Assembly (NCBI GenBank): GCA_013399695.1
Contig: VXAU01004440.1
Span: 343,415-407,414, forward strand
Direction: 5' to 3'
Length of the DNA: 64,000 bases
Origin: Formicarius rufipectus
Taxonomy: Eukaryota > Chordata > Aves > Passeriformes > Formicariidae
Shown here: one piece after another, positions 12,390 through 23,900 of the stretch
Layout of the letters: each line of letters opens with the position of its first letter
Numbering within the stretch: position 1 is the stretch's first letter
Translations under genes and position numbers: made by a program
Notes under the pieces: model-generated
Told to the model about the DNA's origin: nothing
Database searches by the model: none
What the model saw: only the letters and a program-made list of their open reading frames with translations

Positions 12390-12593
12390 TTACTGCTGGA
12401 GCATATTGCTGAGACATGCAGCAGATTTCCTTGTCAGTTGAAGTCTTTAGATCGATACTGGGTTTTTCTCATTCATCCTTGCTGTGTTCAGTCCAGGACT
12501 TTCTGGGTGATATTTAATGGCTTCTGTTATGCAGAAGGTCAAACTGGATCATCATAAGGTTCTGCCAGTCCCTAAAATGAGGGTCTGTGAATG
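12390..12593 (+). repeat. CR1 LINE 3' end (old copy)
   Basis: The segment ends with a diverged CR1 3' untranslated signature: GGTCAAACTGGATCATCATA at 12538-12557, then GGTTCTGCCAGTCCCTAAAAT, close to the family pattern of 'GGTCAGACTAGATGATCATAATGGTCCCTTCTGGCCTTAAA'-type ends in pieces. Upstream, GAAGTCTTTAGATCGATA and TGGCTTCTGTTATGCAG fit the same 3' region. Chicken CR1 repeats overlapping this class are 5'-truncated, as here; no reverse transcriptase sequence is visible. It inserted in plus orientation and is old, judging by divergence. The boundaries are approximate and come from memory of the family. Confidence 0.7.
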
Positions 12594-13130
12594 GTGGTTG
12601 CTTCTGTTGCTTGAGTAACAAATTCAGTTGCTGGTGGTAATGGAGGGTATGCAGACCCAAATCTCAAATTGAATCCAAGCGATGGGGGGAGTAGATGTGC
12701 ATGCCATAGGCACCTGGCTCCCCAAGTGTCTGTGTTTCATCAGCTTAGATTTTCCTCTACCTTCAAGTCATGCTCGTTTACTTGTACTCTGCCTCTCACT
12801 TGGCCCATTGCTTTTCAGGCATTCTCGATGGCATGCATCAAAGACTGAAACACTAAAAGAAGGGAGGATTCAGGACAGATTAACAGTGTGAACAATATGT
12901 AGGAAAGCATGACTAAATGCCCCCAACTTAGGGGCCTTACAGCATTTCTGACTCTGTGGTAAATAAATTACATCAATTTAGATTCCCTCATTCATCAATA
13001 GATGGGGTAGAACAAGTTCTAAGGGAATCCGAGCAAGCATAAGTGGGTCTAAATTACATTACCTTACAGATTGCCTCTGAATTTGGCCCAGATTCATTCC
13101 TTTATTTTCATTATGTCAACTTTGTGCATT
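12594..13130. other. non-coding DNA, no gene seen
   Basis: AT-rich spacer between the CR1 end and repeat copy B. A 69-codon plus-strand frame (12682-12891) has no recognisable features. Confidence 0.65.
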
Positions 13131-13250
13131 GACATTGTGGTCTTTTCAGCAACTGGCCTGACAGCTAATGAGTTCTTTCTACCAGCAGTAAATCAACCAA
13201 GACAGACAATGCTGCTCCATGTAAATACTTCTCTTTATGTTCAGAGTATT
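13131..13250 (+). repeat. unidentified repeat, copy B (inverted pair)
   Basis: Contains the 25-base core at 13181-13205, identical to the minus strand of 11565-11589, with diverged flanks that align over roughly 110 to 120 bp. It lies about 1.6 kb from copy A in the opposite orientation, with the CR1 end between them. It could be an unnamed ancient SINE, a terminal inverted repeat of a decayed DNA transposon, or a duplicated conserved element. Confidence 0.6.
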
Positions 13251-14180
13251 CAGAATCCCATTAAATTTAGAACAGTGTGCTAGTAAAAACGCATCTGAAG
13301 AAATACTGTAAAAAGTGCTAATTATTCATAAGCCACCTGGTTTCCTCTTTGCTCCCCAGTGAACTGTATTCTGAGAGTTGAGCAAAATTAGAAGAAAGCT
13401 AGACAACATGATAATACTGAAATATAAACTGCTGTGTTGAAAAAGATTAAATCCAAATGGCTTTAGGAAGTTTTTTTTCGATTTATGGTTGTTTTCAGTC
13501 CCTGAAATTCCTGCAACAAACAAGGTTAAAAGAAAAAGTCAAAAAATGAATTAGTACATTTCCAGTCTTGGAGAGCTGAAAGAAAGGAAACTTGAACTGT
13601 AGTTCATTAGGAAATAGATTTTTTTTCTTTTATTGTGGGAATAGAAGAAAAATTGTATTTGTATGTTAATTAAGTTACAGTAGAATTTGCTGTAGGAATA
13701 AGCTACATGCTATGCAACTTATTTTATCTATAGGTTTGGATCATATTGCTAAAAGGCTAAACTCTATTAACTGCAGTGTTGTTAAATATTTCTGTGCCAC
13801 TTTATTATGTCTTTGAGAATTATTTTTTTCTGATGTCAGCACTTAAGCATTTGAGAAGCTGTAGGGTAGGTAGAACAAGGAATTCTTGACTGGTTTCTTC
13901 TACCGTTTACCCCTCTATAAACTGGAGCAAAACTCTCTGTTTTGTGTCTTCCTTTTCTGATCTGAGGTCGGCTAGAAGGCCTACAGAATCTTATGAAAGA
14001 TGTTCTGAGATACAGATGGTATTTTTATATATTTTTTTAATATTCTCAGGTGGTGGGAGCTATATAAATGCAAACTACCCATATTATTTCCTATCATGTA
14101 AGATTTTCTATCATGCCTCTCCTCTAGAATCCCTGTGTTCTCTTGAATGATGAAATTGCAAATGTTCCATGAATGTCAGT
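13251..14180. other. non-coding DNA, no gene seen
   Basis: AT-rich sequence with many stops. The 65- to 68-codon open frames on either strand are unremarkable. No repeat or RNA gene is seen. Confidence 0.65.
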
Positions 14181-14330
14181 GCAATTTATTACCATCTTCC
14201 ATTCAGAGCATTACAAAATGATTTGCAGATGCAGGTGTTGCTAATGATCTTCAGCCACCCTCCTTAAAGACTGGAGAACATAATTGTCCCTGTTTCTGCA
14301 ACAAGGGTGAAACTCCCTAACTAAAATGAA
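14181..14330 (-). repeat. MIR-like SINE remnant
   Basis: ATAATTGTCCCTGTTTCTGC followed by AAGGGTGAAACTCCCTAACT resembles the reversed MIR sequence 'attatccccattttacag' then 'atgaggaaactgagg'. GAGCATTACAAAATG upstream fits the region that reads GCGCTTTACAT in MIR. The element is strongly diverged. MIR is an ancient tRNA-derived SINE present at low copy number in birds. Judged by eye. Confidence 0.45.
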
Positions 14331-14507
14331 AAGGCCAGTTTTGAAGGTGAGTCTGTACTGCCACTACATCTTCGGGGGGCTCTTTTACACTTTCTTTCTC
14401 TACTTTTTCTGCTTTTTTTGCTTAGTGGAATCAATTTGCTGCACGTGGACTAGTAAATTTGCTATGTGCAGATGGATGCTTTAGATGAAATGGAGGGGTT
14501 ATGATTG

Positions 14508-14524
14508 AAAAAAAAAAAAAAAAA
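14508..14524. repeat. A17 homopolymer
   Basis: A pure A run. It may be the tail of a plus-strand retroposon, but no body is recognisable upstream. Confidence 0.85.
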
Positions 14525-15404
14525 GAGTGCTGTTTGGCAAGCCTAGAAAAGGATGTCGTAGTATTTAACTGTGGACATCATGGCTCTTTTTTTGTCATCT
14601 AAAGAATATTAAACCTCCATTTACTCCTAAAATATACTTCAAGTGAAGCTGTTGAAGTACCTCAAAGGTTGTCTCTGATTTCAGTTCCAAGAAGTCCTTT
14701 TTTAAATAGGAGGAATTATATATGACTTTTATCATGGAAGTTTTGAAGGTGCTGTGTGGTGAAACATTTCTGACCATACCTCACACAACCCTTTGTGAAG
14801 TTTCCTGGTGAGCACATCGCCTGAGAAATCAGTCTGTAAATGGAGGCATACTAGAGGCAATACATGTCTGAGGATATATAAGTCTAGAGACTTGATCTCT
14901 TGTTGGTGAGGATAATAGATCCAAGATCCTAGTGACAGGAATTATTATATCAGTAGAAAAATTGACACTGTTGCTTCTCTCTGCAGGACTGGGCAGGTGG
15001 TGTTGGTCCTGGCTGCATAGAGATGCAGAGATTCAGCCTTCCTTCCCTGCAGCCTTGAACAGGGAAGGTACTGTAGACCACTAGCTGCAAATAGAAACTT
15101 GTGTTCCATAGGGAAGAGCCCTTGGGGGAAGGTTGCTGCAGTCATGCCAGCTCTCTCTTGAGGCAAATCCTCTTAGGCATTACTGTATAAAAGGATGAAA
15201 TTTGAAGCCACATGCCAGTGGGAATAAGTCAAGTGGGATGGTTGACATGGCCAATGTCAAACGTATTTTAGAACAGATGTGGCTATGATATTTTTGTTGT
15301 TATTGCCTTTTAAAGTGAAGCTATACATACTTTGCTTGTGGCAGCTCTCTGAAGGCTCAGTGGCTCACTTTTTATTTGCTTTTGATTAAAATTGATGTTT
15401 CTGC

Positions 15405-15510
15405 CAGCCTTACTGATCTCATGAGTGAGATATCTGGGTTTGATTCCTGGATTTGATTTTTACTGTGTTTTATGGTGAGGGGAATCCCTGCCTCAGTCTA
15501 GATGGAAGGT
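15405..15510 (+). repeat. MIR-like SINE remnant with box B
   Basis: GGTTTGATTCC at 15437-15447 fits the RNA polymerase III box B consensus GGTTCGANTCC. It is followed by a stretch that can be laid against the MIR core, ending in GCCTCAGTCTAGATGG, which resembles the MIR 'tgcctcagtttccccatctg' segment. The combination of box B and downstream core supports a tRNA-derived SINE. A box A is not clear, so the 5' end is lost or decayed. Confidence 0.45.
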
Positions 15511-16748
15511 GGAGCTTCGAATCTCTGTGCAGCAACCCTGGTAGAGGTGGGATGGCTTTGACAGGCTCCACAAGAGGTGCATTTTACCACTAATAAGCTG
15601 CAGATACACACCATATAGACATTCTCAGCATCCTAGGCTTCCCAAACAGAAAACAGGCATGGTCAGTGCAAGTTTCCTGTCCCTCCCTGATAACCCTATT
15701 TGATGTTAATAGGGAAAGGTCAGGTCTTGTGGAGAACAGAGTGCTCTGTGTCCTAGGTTTACGTAGACCTTTGTGTTTCTCCAGGGGCTGAGAAAAAGGC
15801 GTGGTGGGTAGTAATTTTTTTGATCCAGCAGAGATGCAGATGGCAGGTTCTTGTGAAATTTGGTTGAGCTCTGAACAGCACGTTGTTACTCAAGTGTGTG
15901 CTGTATTAAGAAAACTGAGGCAGGCTTAATGGCTTAGGTAAACTATCCAAAGGTTGGCAAAGTAATTAGTAAATGTGCACTGTCAGACCAACTAATTTGT
16001 TTAATCTTGAACAGGCAATGTTTATAGATACTTAAATCATCTTAAGAAGTGGTTGTCCAGAGTTGTGGCAAGATTGTGATCTATGCAGTGCTGCAGGCAA
16101 GCAGACCTGTTCTCTCCCTTTGCTGCAACACCACTGAGCTCTGTAGAAGACAAGCACGGCCCTAACACGCTGCAGTTTCATGGTTTGATTCAGTCCTGGT
16201 TCTAGGAGGTAATTCTTTCCTTGAGGGAAGCTGCTCCTTCCCCAGTGCAGGCATTTGCTTTTTGTGTGGCTACCAGGTGAATCAGGCTAGGGAGCAGATC
16301 TGGCTGAAAGCTGAGGCATTCTGGTTTCTCTCTTGTCCTCCTTCTTTTTTTTTCTTTTTTTTTTTGTCCTTGGGCTCTCTGAGCCAGCTGAGCACATGGC
16401 CAGGCAAGCACTAGTGCTGGCATCCAAGAGGGAGTAGGAATAGCCAGCCAAGGGAGGAGGCAAGGGGAGAGACAGCTTGCACTTTGGGCATCTTAATTTG
16501 GTAACAAAACTACAACCTGAGTTTACATGCCTGTTTGTGTAAATTCAGACGTTGACTGACTTCTGGCATGAGTTGTGTTTGGGTTCTCCAGGGTCCAGGC
16601 ACAAAAATGTCTGAAGCTTCACTATAGTGACCGACTCTTTCAGTTTCCTGTGTGGTTCTTTGCCAAATTAAATAGAGCCAGAAATCTCAGCACCAACAGC
16701 TGTAGGGACTTAATCCCACCCAGATTCAGATTAGCCATGGCACATTCT
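15511..16748. other. non-coding DNA, no gene seen
   Basis: Mixed-composition sequence, including a T-rich patch at 16340-16370. Open frames reach only 73 codons. A moderately GC-rich part at 16070-16470 shows no splice-bordered open frame that stands out. Confidence 0.65.
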
Positions 16749-16850
16749 TGTAACCATAGGCATGACAGTTTAGTGTAGACAGCTGTTCTGATAAACCAAT
16801 CTGGGAATCCTGCCCTCATAGGAATGTTTGTTGTGTACTGGTCACAGAAG
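16749..16850 (+). repeat. unidentified direct repeat, copy 1
   Basis: Shares CTGGGAATCCTGCCCTCATA plus GG (16801-16822) exactly with 17801-17822, and aligns from TGTAACCA at 16749 through GGTCACAG at 16840-16847. Relative to copy 2 it has 15 extra bases before the core and 3 after it. Translated in the common frame, both copies begin CNHR and contain GNPALIG and WSQ, but this copy carries an in-frame stop. The family is not recognised. Confidence 0.6.
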
Positions 16851-17340
16851 TTGTTTCAAAGTGATAGTGAGACAAACTTTTAGCCTGGGTAGCAGTTGCA
16901 TATTTTTGTCTCTGTTGTGATGGCCATACAAATTTTTGGTTATCAAAAATTACATCAATGACTTTACTTTAGAAATGGAATGAATTTATCTCTCTACCTG
17001 AGTTGTATAATGCCTGTACTCATCTCCTGTGTTGTGAGGACAATGCCTGTTTGCTTATCCACTGAAGACTTGTTACAGACAGACAACAAGTGAAGAGATG
17101 GACTGCCTGCTTCCTACCCCAAGCAATACTATTTTTGCAAAGAGGATTTTCTTCCCTGCCAGTTTTGCTCTTGTAGCTTATGATGTCATTATTCTTGATG
17201 GTACTGGCTGAATATTTGGTGGAATAGAGGAATAGGGATATTTGGAAATTAGAGTAATGAGGTGATTGTAGATAAGGACAACTTTTGACTGGGTGAATGA
17301 GGGTAAAACTTTAAGATTGTTTGGAGCCATAAGGATGTGT
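16851..17340. other. spacer between direct repeats, no gene seen
   Basis: AT-rich sequence with no long open frame, no recognisable repeat and no RNA gene. Confidence 0.6.
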
Positions 17341-17395
17341 CAGCTTGGAAAGTTGCATGGCCTGAGCACCAGGCTTTGAATCTTAGAGCTGGGGA
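17341..17395 (+). repeat. possible MIR-like fragment
   Basis: GAGCACCAGGCTTTGAATC followed by TTAGAGCTGGGGATTTTAGC loosely fits the MIR segment around box B (GGTTTGAATCC, then the core). Only about 50 bp can be followed, so this call is weak. Confidence 0.25.
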
Positions 17396-17763
17396 TTTTA
17401 GCACTGTTGAAGGAAAAAAAAACCCCATACTTTGCCACAGAATGTTGGGATGCTAAAAGTTCACATGAATTTCAAACGAGAATAGATAATTTGATTGCAC
17501 AGAAATCCACTGAGGAATTGCCTCCTAAAGACTGTCCATGAAGTGCCAAATGCTCGGGTTGTTAAAGGCCAGTTGTTAATGGTCAAGGGTAGTTGTCTGT
17601 ATGTTTCTTCTGATCCTGTGCTCTCCTTTTAGTTTCTACGTCTGATTATTGGTGAAGACAGGATTTGGGGCTAGACTGACTAATTATCTGAACCAGTATA
17701 GCCATTTTTGTGACTTGAAGGGAGAATATTTTTGTAAGTAGTAGAGTCTGGTAAGTGGAGTAT

Positions 17764-17850
17764 TGTAACCACAGGTACAACAGTGTAGCGACAAACCGAC
17801 CTGGGAATCCTGCCCTCATAGGGTTGCTTGGTTTCTGGTCACAGGAGCTA
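17764..17850 (+). repeat. unidentified direct repeat, copy 2
   Basis: Second copy of the element at 16749-16850. The identical 22-base cores begin exactly 1,000 bp apart. This copy keeps CpGs (GTAGCG, ACCGAC) and an unbroken frame that extends for 87 codons (17755-18018). It runs directly into a MIR-like segment, so the unit may be part of a larger composite SINE or may simply have inserted beside one. Confidence 0.6.
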
Positions 17851-17854
17851 ACAA

Positions 17855-17955
17855 TATACTGGAAGTCTGGAATAGAATCCAGTACCTTCTCAGCTCTGCC
17901 ATTAGCACGTTGTTCAGCTCAAGACAAGTTATTTCATCTGTTTGACTGGCCTGTC
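17855..17955 (+). repeat. MIR-like SINE core
   Basis: CAGCTCTGCCATTAGCAC at 17891-17908 and AAGACAAGTTATTTCATCTG at 17921-17940 closely follow the MIR core ('cccagctctgccactta' then 'gggcaagttacttaacctct'). A degraded box B (GAATAGAATCC) sits just before at 17870-17880. This is the clearest MIR-like copy in the window, though still well diverged. Confidence 0.55.
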
Positions 17956-20900
17956 CCCTTCTCCTGCCACACCCCCTTTATCCCGGTTACCACGTGGCTT
18001 GTTGGCTCTGTAAGCTGAGGACTCGCTTAGGCTATGTTTACACACAGTGAGGTGGTGCATTTCAAGGACTTCTCTCTGCACTGCTGGAAGTTCTGCCTCT
18101 CAGCTGAAATTTGATAACTGCCTGTAAACTCTTTGGTTTTGTTGTGGGTATAAATTAAAGGAGGTATAAAATGAAACTAGCCTGAAACGTTGCCATAAAA
18201 ATGGTTTGAAATTTGAAATTGTAATAGGTCAGGAGCACCACGTGTCAGGTAAGATGGGGAAGTGTTCCAAGGTGTACTAACTCACCAGCTTCCCATTGTG
18301 GCAGTGGCTCTCCCATGTTCAGCTCAATGCTTTGCTCAAAGGAGCTCTCAGTCCCTTTTTTAATTTTTCATTTCTGCTCACTACTCTAGTAATAATAATG
18401 ATAAATCCAAATATCTGAGCAGAATAATTTTGCTGTTCAACTTCTGCTGCTCCTTTGATTAAGGAAAGATTTAATGCTTTAATTTGAGACATGTTTTGTT
18501 AAAGAATAGGGGACTTTGAGTTGCATGTTTATAAAGGGGTTGTGCTTCCTGAGCAGAATGGAAACCATTCTTTGGTGGCAAAGGATGTTGAAAGTTCAGG
18601 CACTACTTGTAGCTGATGGATTTGTTCTGGACTTGTATTTATCAGTACCTGTTAACAGAAAAGCAAAATATTGAGGCATTGTTCCACAAACAAGGTATCC
18701 CACATGTTTGCTGACATTAGTACAACACCTGAAGCCCTATCTGAATAATTTCTTGATGTTAGGACACCCTAGGGGTAGGATTTCTTTCTTGTTTGAAGAT
18801 TTTTTTAGTTAGCTTTTTTTTTTTTCTTGGTGGAGCATGTTCTTGTCAATTGACTATGTCTATATCCAGCAAACGTTTTAGAATGATGTTTGTATGGCAA
18901 ATAATACACATCTTAAATGAGATGAAATTTTACTGTATGAGATAGTTTGAATTGCAAATATAAAACTCCCAAAACAAACACCACCAAACTCCCTTGAGGA
19001 TTTGACTTCCTGGTCTTATTTAGCAAAGACAGCGATACTTTTCTTCAGTTCTTCTTTTCTTTTTTTTTTTTTTTTTTTTTTTTAAGGGAATAAAAGTTAA
19101 ATTTCTGTTTACAGTAGAGAAACATCATCTACTAGGTAAACTATTGGTCTTCTAGTGACACTTTGTCATTGATTTTATCAGCACTACAGTGTCACTAATA
19201 TGACCCAGAGCTTAAACTTGCTACTTTCACTGTAACATATGTTTCTTTTAGAACTATTCTTGTCAGCCAGCTACTGCAAGTCCAATTCCACATTCTAGCA
19301 TCCTCTCTGAGAACAGCTAGGCTTAGCTTATCATCCTCTTGGCACAGAAGGGGATGTGGTTTTGAGCTCTGTAGGGTGCAATCAGAGCTGAGAAGTGCTG
19401 TTCTCCAGGAGCAGCACATAATAAGTACTGAGTTTTAATCTGCTTTCTCTTCAAAACTGACATGAGCATCTCTGGCTTGGCCAAAACTCAAAGATAAGTG
19501 TTTTCAGTTCTTAAAAGTAGGGGTGAGATTACTAGAATTTGAAAGACCTGAAGACCATTGTGGCTTGAGGAGAAGGAAAACTTTCAACTGTCCTCTAAAA
19601 GTCTGGCTGTTATTGCCCCTTTTGAGAAGGTGCAGCATGTCTGTCCTTTTCCCTTGTGCAAGACAAGTTGATTGCTGTAGACATAACCCTCCTCGAGTGC
19701 TTTTGAGAGTCTAGCACTGGCCCATGCTCTATAAATTGGAAGGCTGTGAATCCTGGCCTGCCCTGCAGAAAATGTATTGTGTATTGTAGACTCTTTGTGA
19801 TCTTTTCTCCCTTGCACACCTTCACAGAGTCAGACACAATCCAGCCCATTATCTGTATGTGAGAGTTTTCACTATTACAGACTTGTAAAAGTTTCTATTA
19901 GCAATTCTGATTTGGAAAGGACAAATGGAGGCTGAAAGAATGGCAAATGCAACCTGGATATAACTTTTTGATCCCAGAACCCAATTAAATTTGTGGTTTT
20001 AAAGTACATGTAACTCCTGAGTTCAGCTCTAATACTAGATTTATATTATTTCCTGGAATGAAAGTCACTGCAGACAATTTCCAGAAGAGCATAATAATGA
20101 TCCAGTAAAAAATGAATCCAGCTTTTGACTTTTTTTTTTCCCCAACAGAAATAAGATAGGGAACCAATTTAGTTTTATATTGGCTATTCTTTTAATGCTC
20201 AGTAACTTTCCTACCATCAGTGATTTTTTTTTTTTTTTCCCCCCAAGTTATCTACTTCATTAGTGCTGCCATTTCCACACAGTGTTACTGTGCATTTTTC
20301 TTGACATGGCTAATGCTATAGCACTACCCCATATTTGGGAATAAAACCCCCCAGCATATTGGTTGAAATACAGTATCTAATGTCTTATTCGTAAGTGCTT
20401 TTATAATGAATAATTTGTATTCCGTGAGCCTTGTGTTTCTTTTTTTCATCATGTCAAGGTCCTCTGCCTAAAATGATGCTTCAGCCTAATCAGTTTAGGT
20501 AAGGGGGAACTTTAGACAGCAGTAATCATGAATGCTCTATACTGAGCTTCTGTCTGGCTCAAAACAGTCTTCGTGCTTCAGAATTATTATTAGAGGCACT
20601 TAAGTTTTGGACTGGCAATACTATGTCTGTGTCTCATTTTTAGTTATATCACAGAACAGCTTTTGTCTCACAAGGAGACCATTATCTTAATTCTGCTGCT
20701 TCTCAAAGTTTGTGGCATCTTTTGCTCTTAGAGATCTCCAGGAAAGAGACCTGAGTATGCTGAAGATAAAAGCAAGAGTCCTTGCCCTCCTTGTCACTCC
20801 CCTTTCTGATCTCTTTGCTATGGAACTTGGCAGGTTCTGCATGTAGTATGAGGTCTGTAAAGTGATATGCTTGAAAGCTTTGGGGAAAACCATAAATTAT

Positions 20901-23900
20901 ACTCGGGGAGAAAGATACTACAAATTCTGCTATCTGTGGAAGGAAATGCAGGTGTGTGAGGAGTCTTTGGTGAGTTGAGCTTGTTGTTTCCTACCTTTGG
21001 CTGTTAATTTTGGGGACACTAGATATCTGTAACATTTATTATAGTTACTTTTTTTTTTTCCAGAAAAGCTGTGCTCTGAAAATGAGCAAGAATCAGGTGT
21101 GCAAATGTGTGTTCTTGCTGGTGGACTTGCATAGGCATGAATGAAGCTGGCTTTTTTCACCTTCTTGAGGTTGGAGCAGTGCAGCCCATTTGATGTTCTC
21201 TTCTAACTGAAACTGATCGGGGGAACAAGCTGAGTAAAACTTTTAATGGCATTATCTGGATAGATTCCAAAAGCAGGTGCATCTTCATATTCTCTCTTTA
21301 GTTTGAATATGAGTTGCAGCTTTGTTTTCAGCCTCTGGTTGCTACAGTTGGTTTGAATGTTTTCCCAGATAAAGCTAATGTAGCTGTGAAGTAGAAGCAT
21401 ATTCACTACTACTTGGAGGTTTTTTCCTACCTGATCTAAGTTCTGACTAGAAACAGAGCAGAGGGAAAGATACATGGTAATTTAGTTCCTGGATTATCCT
21501 GGATTTTCAATAACCGTGAACACAAGGGGATAAATGCTGTCAAGAGCAAGTTTCAGCTCAGATGAATGTTAACTGAAGATGAAAATCACTATGAAAAAAT
21601 AGAGCTCTTGCTGCAAAATCAAAACAACACATCCTTTTTGAAGCCTCTGGGAAAGCCCTTCTTTTACAAAAAATCTTCTCTGAATCAAAGAGATATCCAT
21701 TAATTCCTGTTACCACTTCCGCATTTCACATTAGAAGATACTTTGACTATGATGATCATCATATTTTTATTTTTTCTCTGCTGTCTTGGCTGTCTATAGA
21801 GAATGACTCTGATGTGGCCAGTTTGATTCTTATTTCAGATGCTGAGAGCAGAGATGCTTATTTATGTCCAAATAAAAAGGAAAAATATCCATCCACCTGA
21901 ATTTGGTGATTCACTGAGATCTTGGAACAATTCTCTTTTTGTGAGCAGCTAACTTGCTCAAACTGATTCTGATTTACTGAGTAGACCTCTCCTGGATGAT
22001 ACAGAGCTTTTGGTATTTCTCAGCATTGCCTAATAGAGGGAAAAATTCAACAAAATGAAGACTTGACCCCTAAATTAATCTATTTTTTTAAAATTATTTT
22101 TATTTTTTCCTCTCTTTAGCCATTTGGTAGTTGACCACTTTGCACTTTGAAAGACAAGGAATGTACCTTGTGCCCTCTTCATTCAGTGAAGCATAATTAA
22201 CACAACTGGGCTTATATCTCTCATCTACTTTTTTCCAAGCTCTTTGGAAAATAGCATTGTGCTCTTGATGCTGGTTTTGAACTGAAGTTCCTGTCTGAAT
22301 AATGTATCCCTAGATGTGGCATATTGAGCTTGCAGAGCTGGTCTGCAATCAAATCTGGAACCACATGAGGAAATGGATACTTGAATGAAATCATTATTAC
22401 TCTCACAGATGCAGAAAAGTAGACATACTGTAATGGCTTAGATAAAATGTATTGTTTAAAAACCATGTTAAATGGATTCCTCCAGGAGGGTGTGTGTTTT
22501 TATGGGGAATGCTGTTCAAGCAAGAAAGATCTGTTCTTCCTTAGTCCGACAGAGTAATTGCATATGATTTGGAAACTTCAGTCCGCTTCATATATTCCTC
22601 TCCAGGCCAAATAACTGCAAAAATAAACACTATACTACTTTTTCCATCAAGATAGACATGTTTAGAGGTCCTGTTTCTAATCAGGTAGTTTCTGAAGCCT
22701 GATATTGTACTCTGAAATCAGAGTAGTAATCTTCTCAACAGATTCACGTTTTTCTTCCAACGTAAATTTTCTTTCTTCTGTTTAACTTCAAACTGTAGTC
22801 CAGCAGAACTTTTAGCATCTCAAGGCAGGGGAGTCATTCTGCTGCGAGTGACATAGGCCAAATTGCCTCAGGGTTAGGGACACAGAAATTTACCCATTGT
22901 GCTTTCTTGTCATCAATTTGTTACCAATTTTTTAAGTATGTGTCCCCAGATCTTCTCTATGCCTTGGTGTGTATTGAGAGAAAACCAAATACAACTTGTC
23001 TTATTCTATGTATTTGTATTCCAAGGAATGCATCTGGGAGGAAGAGGTGGAAATCCTTTTTACAAAGGATCTTTGATCCTTACGATCATGATTGATAGGA
23101 AAAAACATGTCTGTATTCACACTGAAATCCTCTTTCTTTGAACAAGATGATACACAAGCACTACTTTGCTGGAAATAAACACATCAAGGAGGAGAGAGTC
23201 AGAAAGGGACTTGATCTCTGTTATTGGGAGCATGCTCTGCAGTTCATATCTTTAGAAGATTTGTTATAATAGTTTTAGAAGTTGCTTCTGAGTTTTCCCC
23301 AGCTTATACTTGGAAGCCAACGTGTGTTTCTGTGTATAGGAAATAAGCAAGAAATAGTGTGTCTAAATATTTTGTAAGTAAATAATTAACATCCTTGAAT
23401 TCTTGTTTCATACGAGGCATTGAATGTTTCTCTCATTTGCACGTGCACAGGCACACGGATAGCCACACATGCATGCATTGCTTGTAAGGTTATTCCATTT
23501 GTAGAGAAGAAAGTTGTCTCTGCAGTCCATGATGTGTCTTTAACCTCCATATTACCAAGATGTGCTATAAATAAGGTATCAGATTTCCTGTTTGCCATGT
23601 TATTTCTCTGTATGTGAGCAAGTCTGTACACTAGCTCTGATTTGTAGGTTTTCTTTCATGTAGAAGTGATTTTTGGCAGGACTGTGTCTCTGAAGGGTTC
23701 TAATAATAATAATTCTGCATTATGCAGAAGAGTTTATTTTCAATGTCTGCCTTTGCTGCTCAGACAGTGGAAGACATTTGGTGAACTGTTTTTGCATGCG
23801 AAGAGGATGCTCAACGCAAGGTTTAGTTAGATTTTGAGGCGCTGCAGTGTGAGCAGCAGCTGTGTTGCTGGATACCGATGATGTGCCTGATGCAAAGCTG

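Noticed and set aside
21165..21220. Possible second CR1 3' end
   Set aside because: Only scattered words fit; the order and spacing do not match well enough.
22340..22380. Possible minus-strand MIR core (GCAGAGCTGGTCTGCAATC)
   Set aside because: About 25 bases only, with no supporting flanks.
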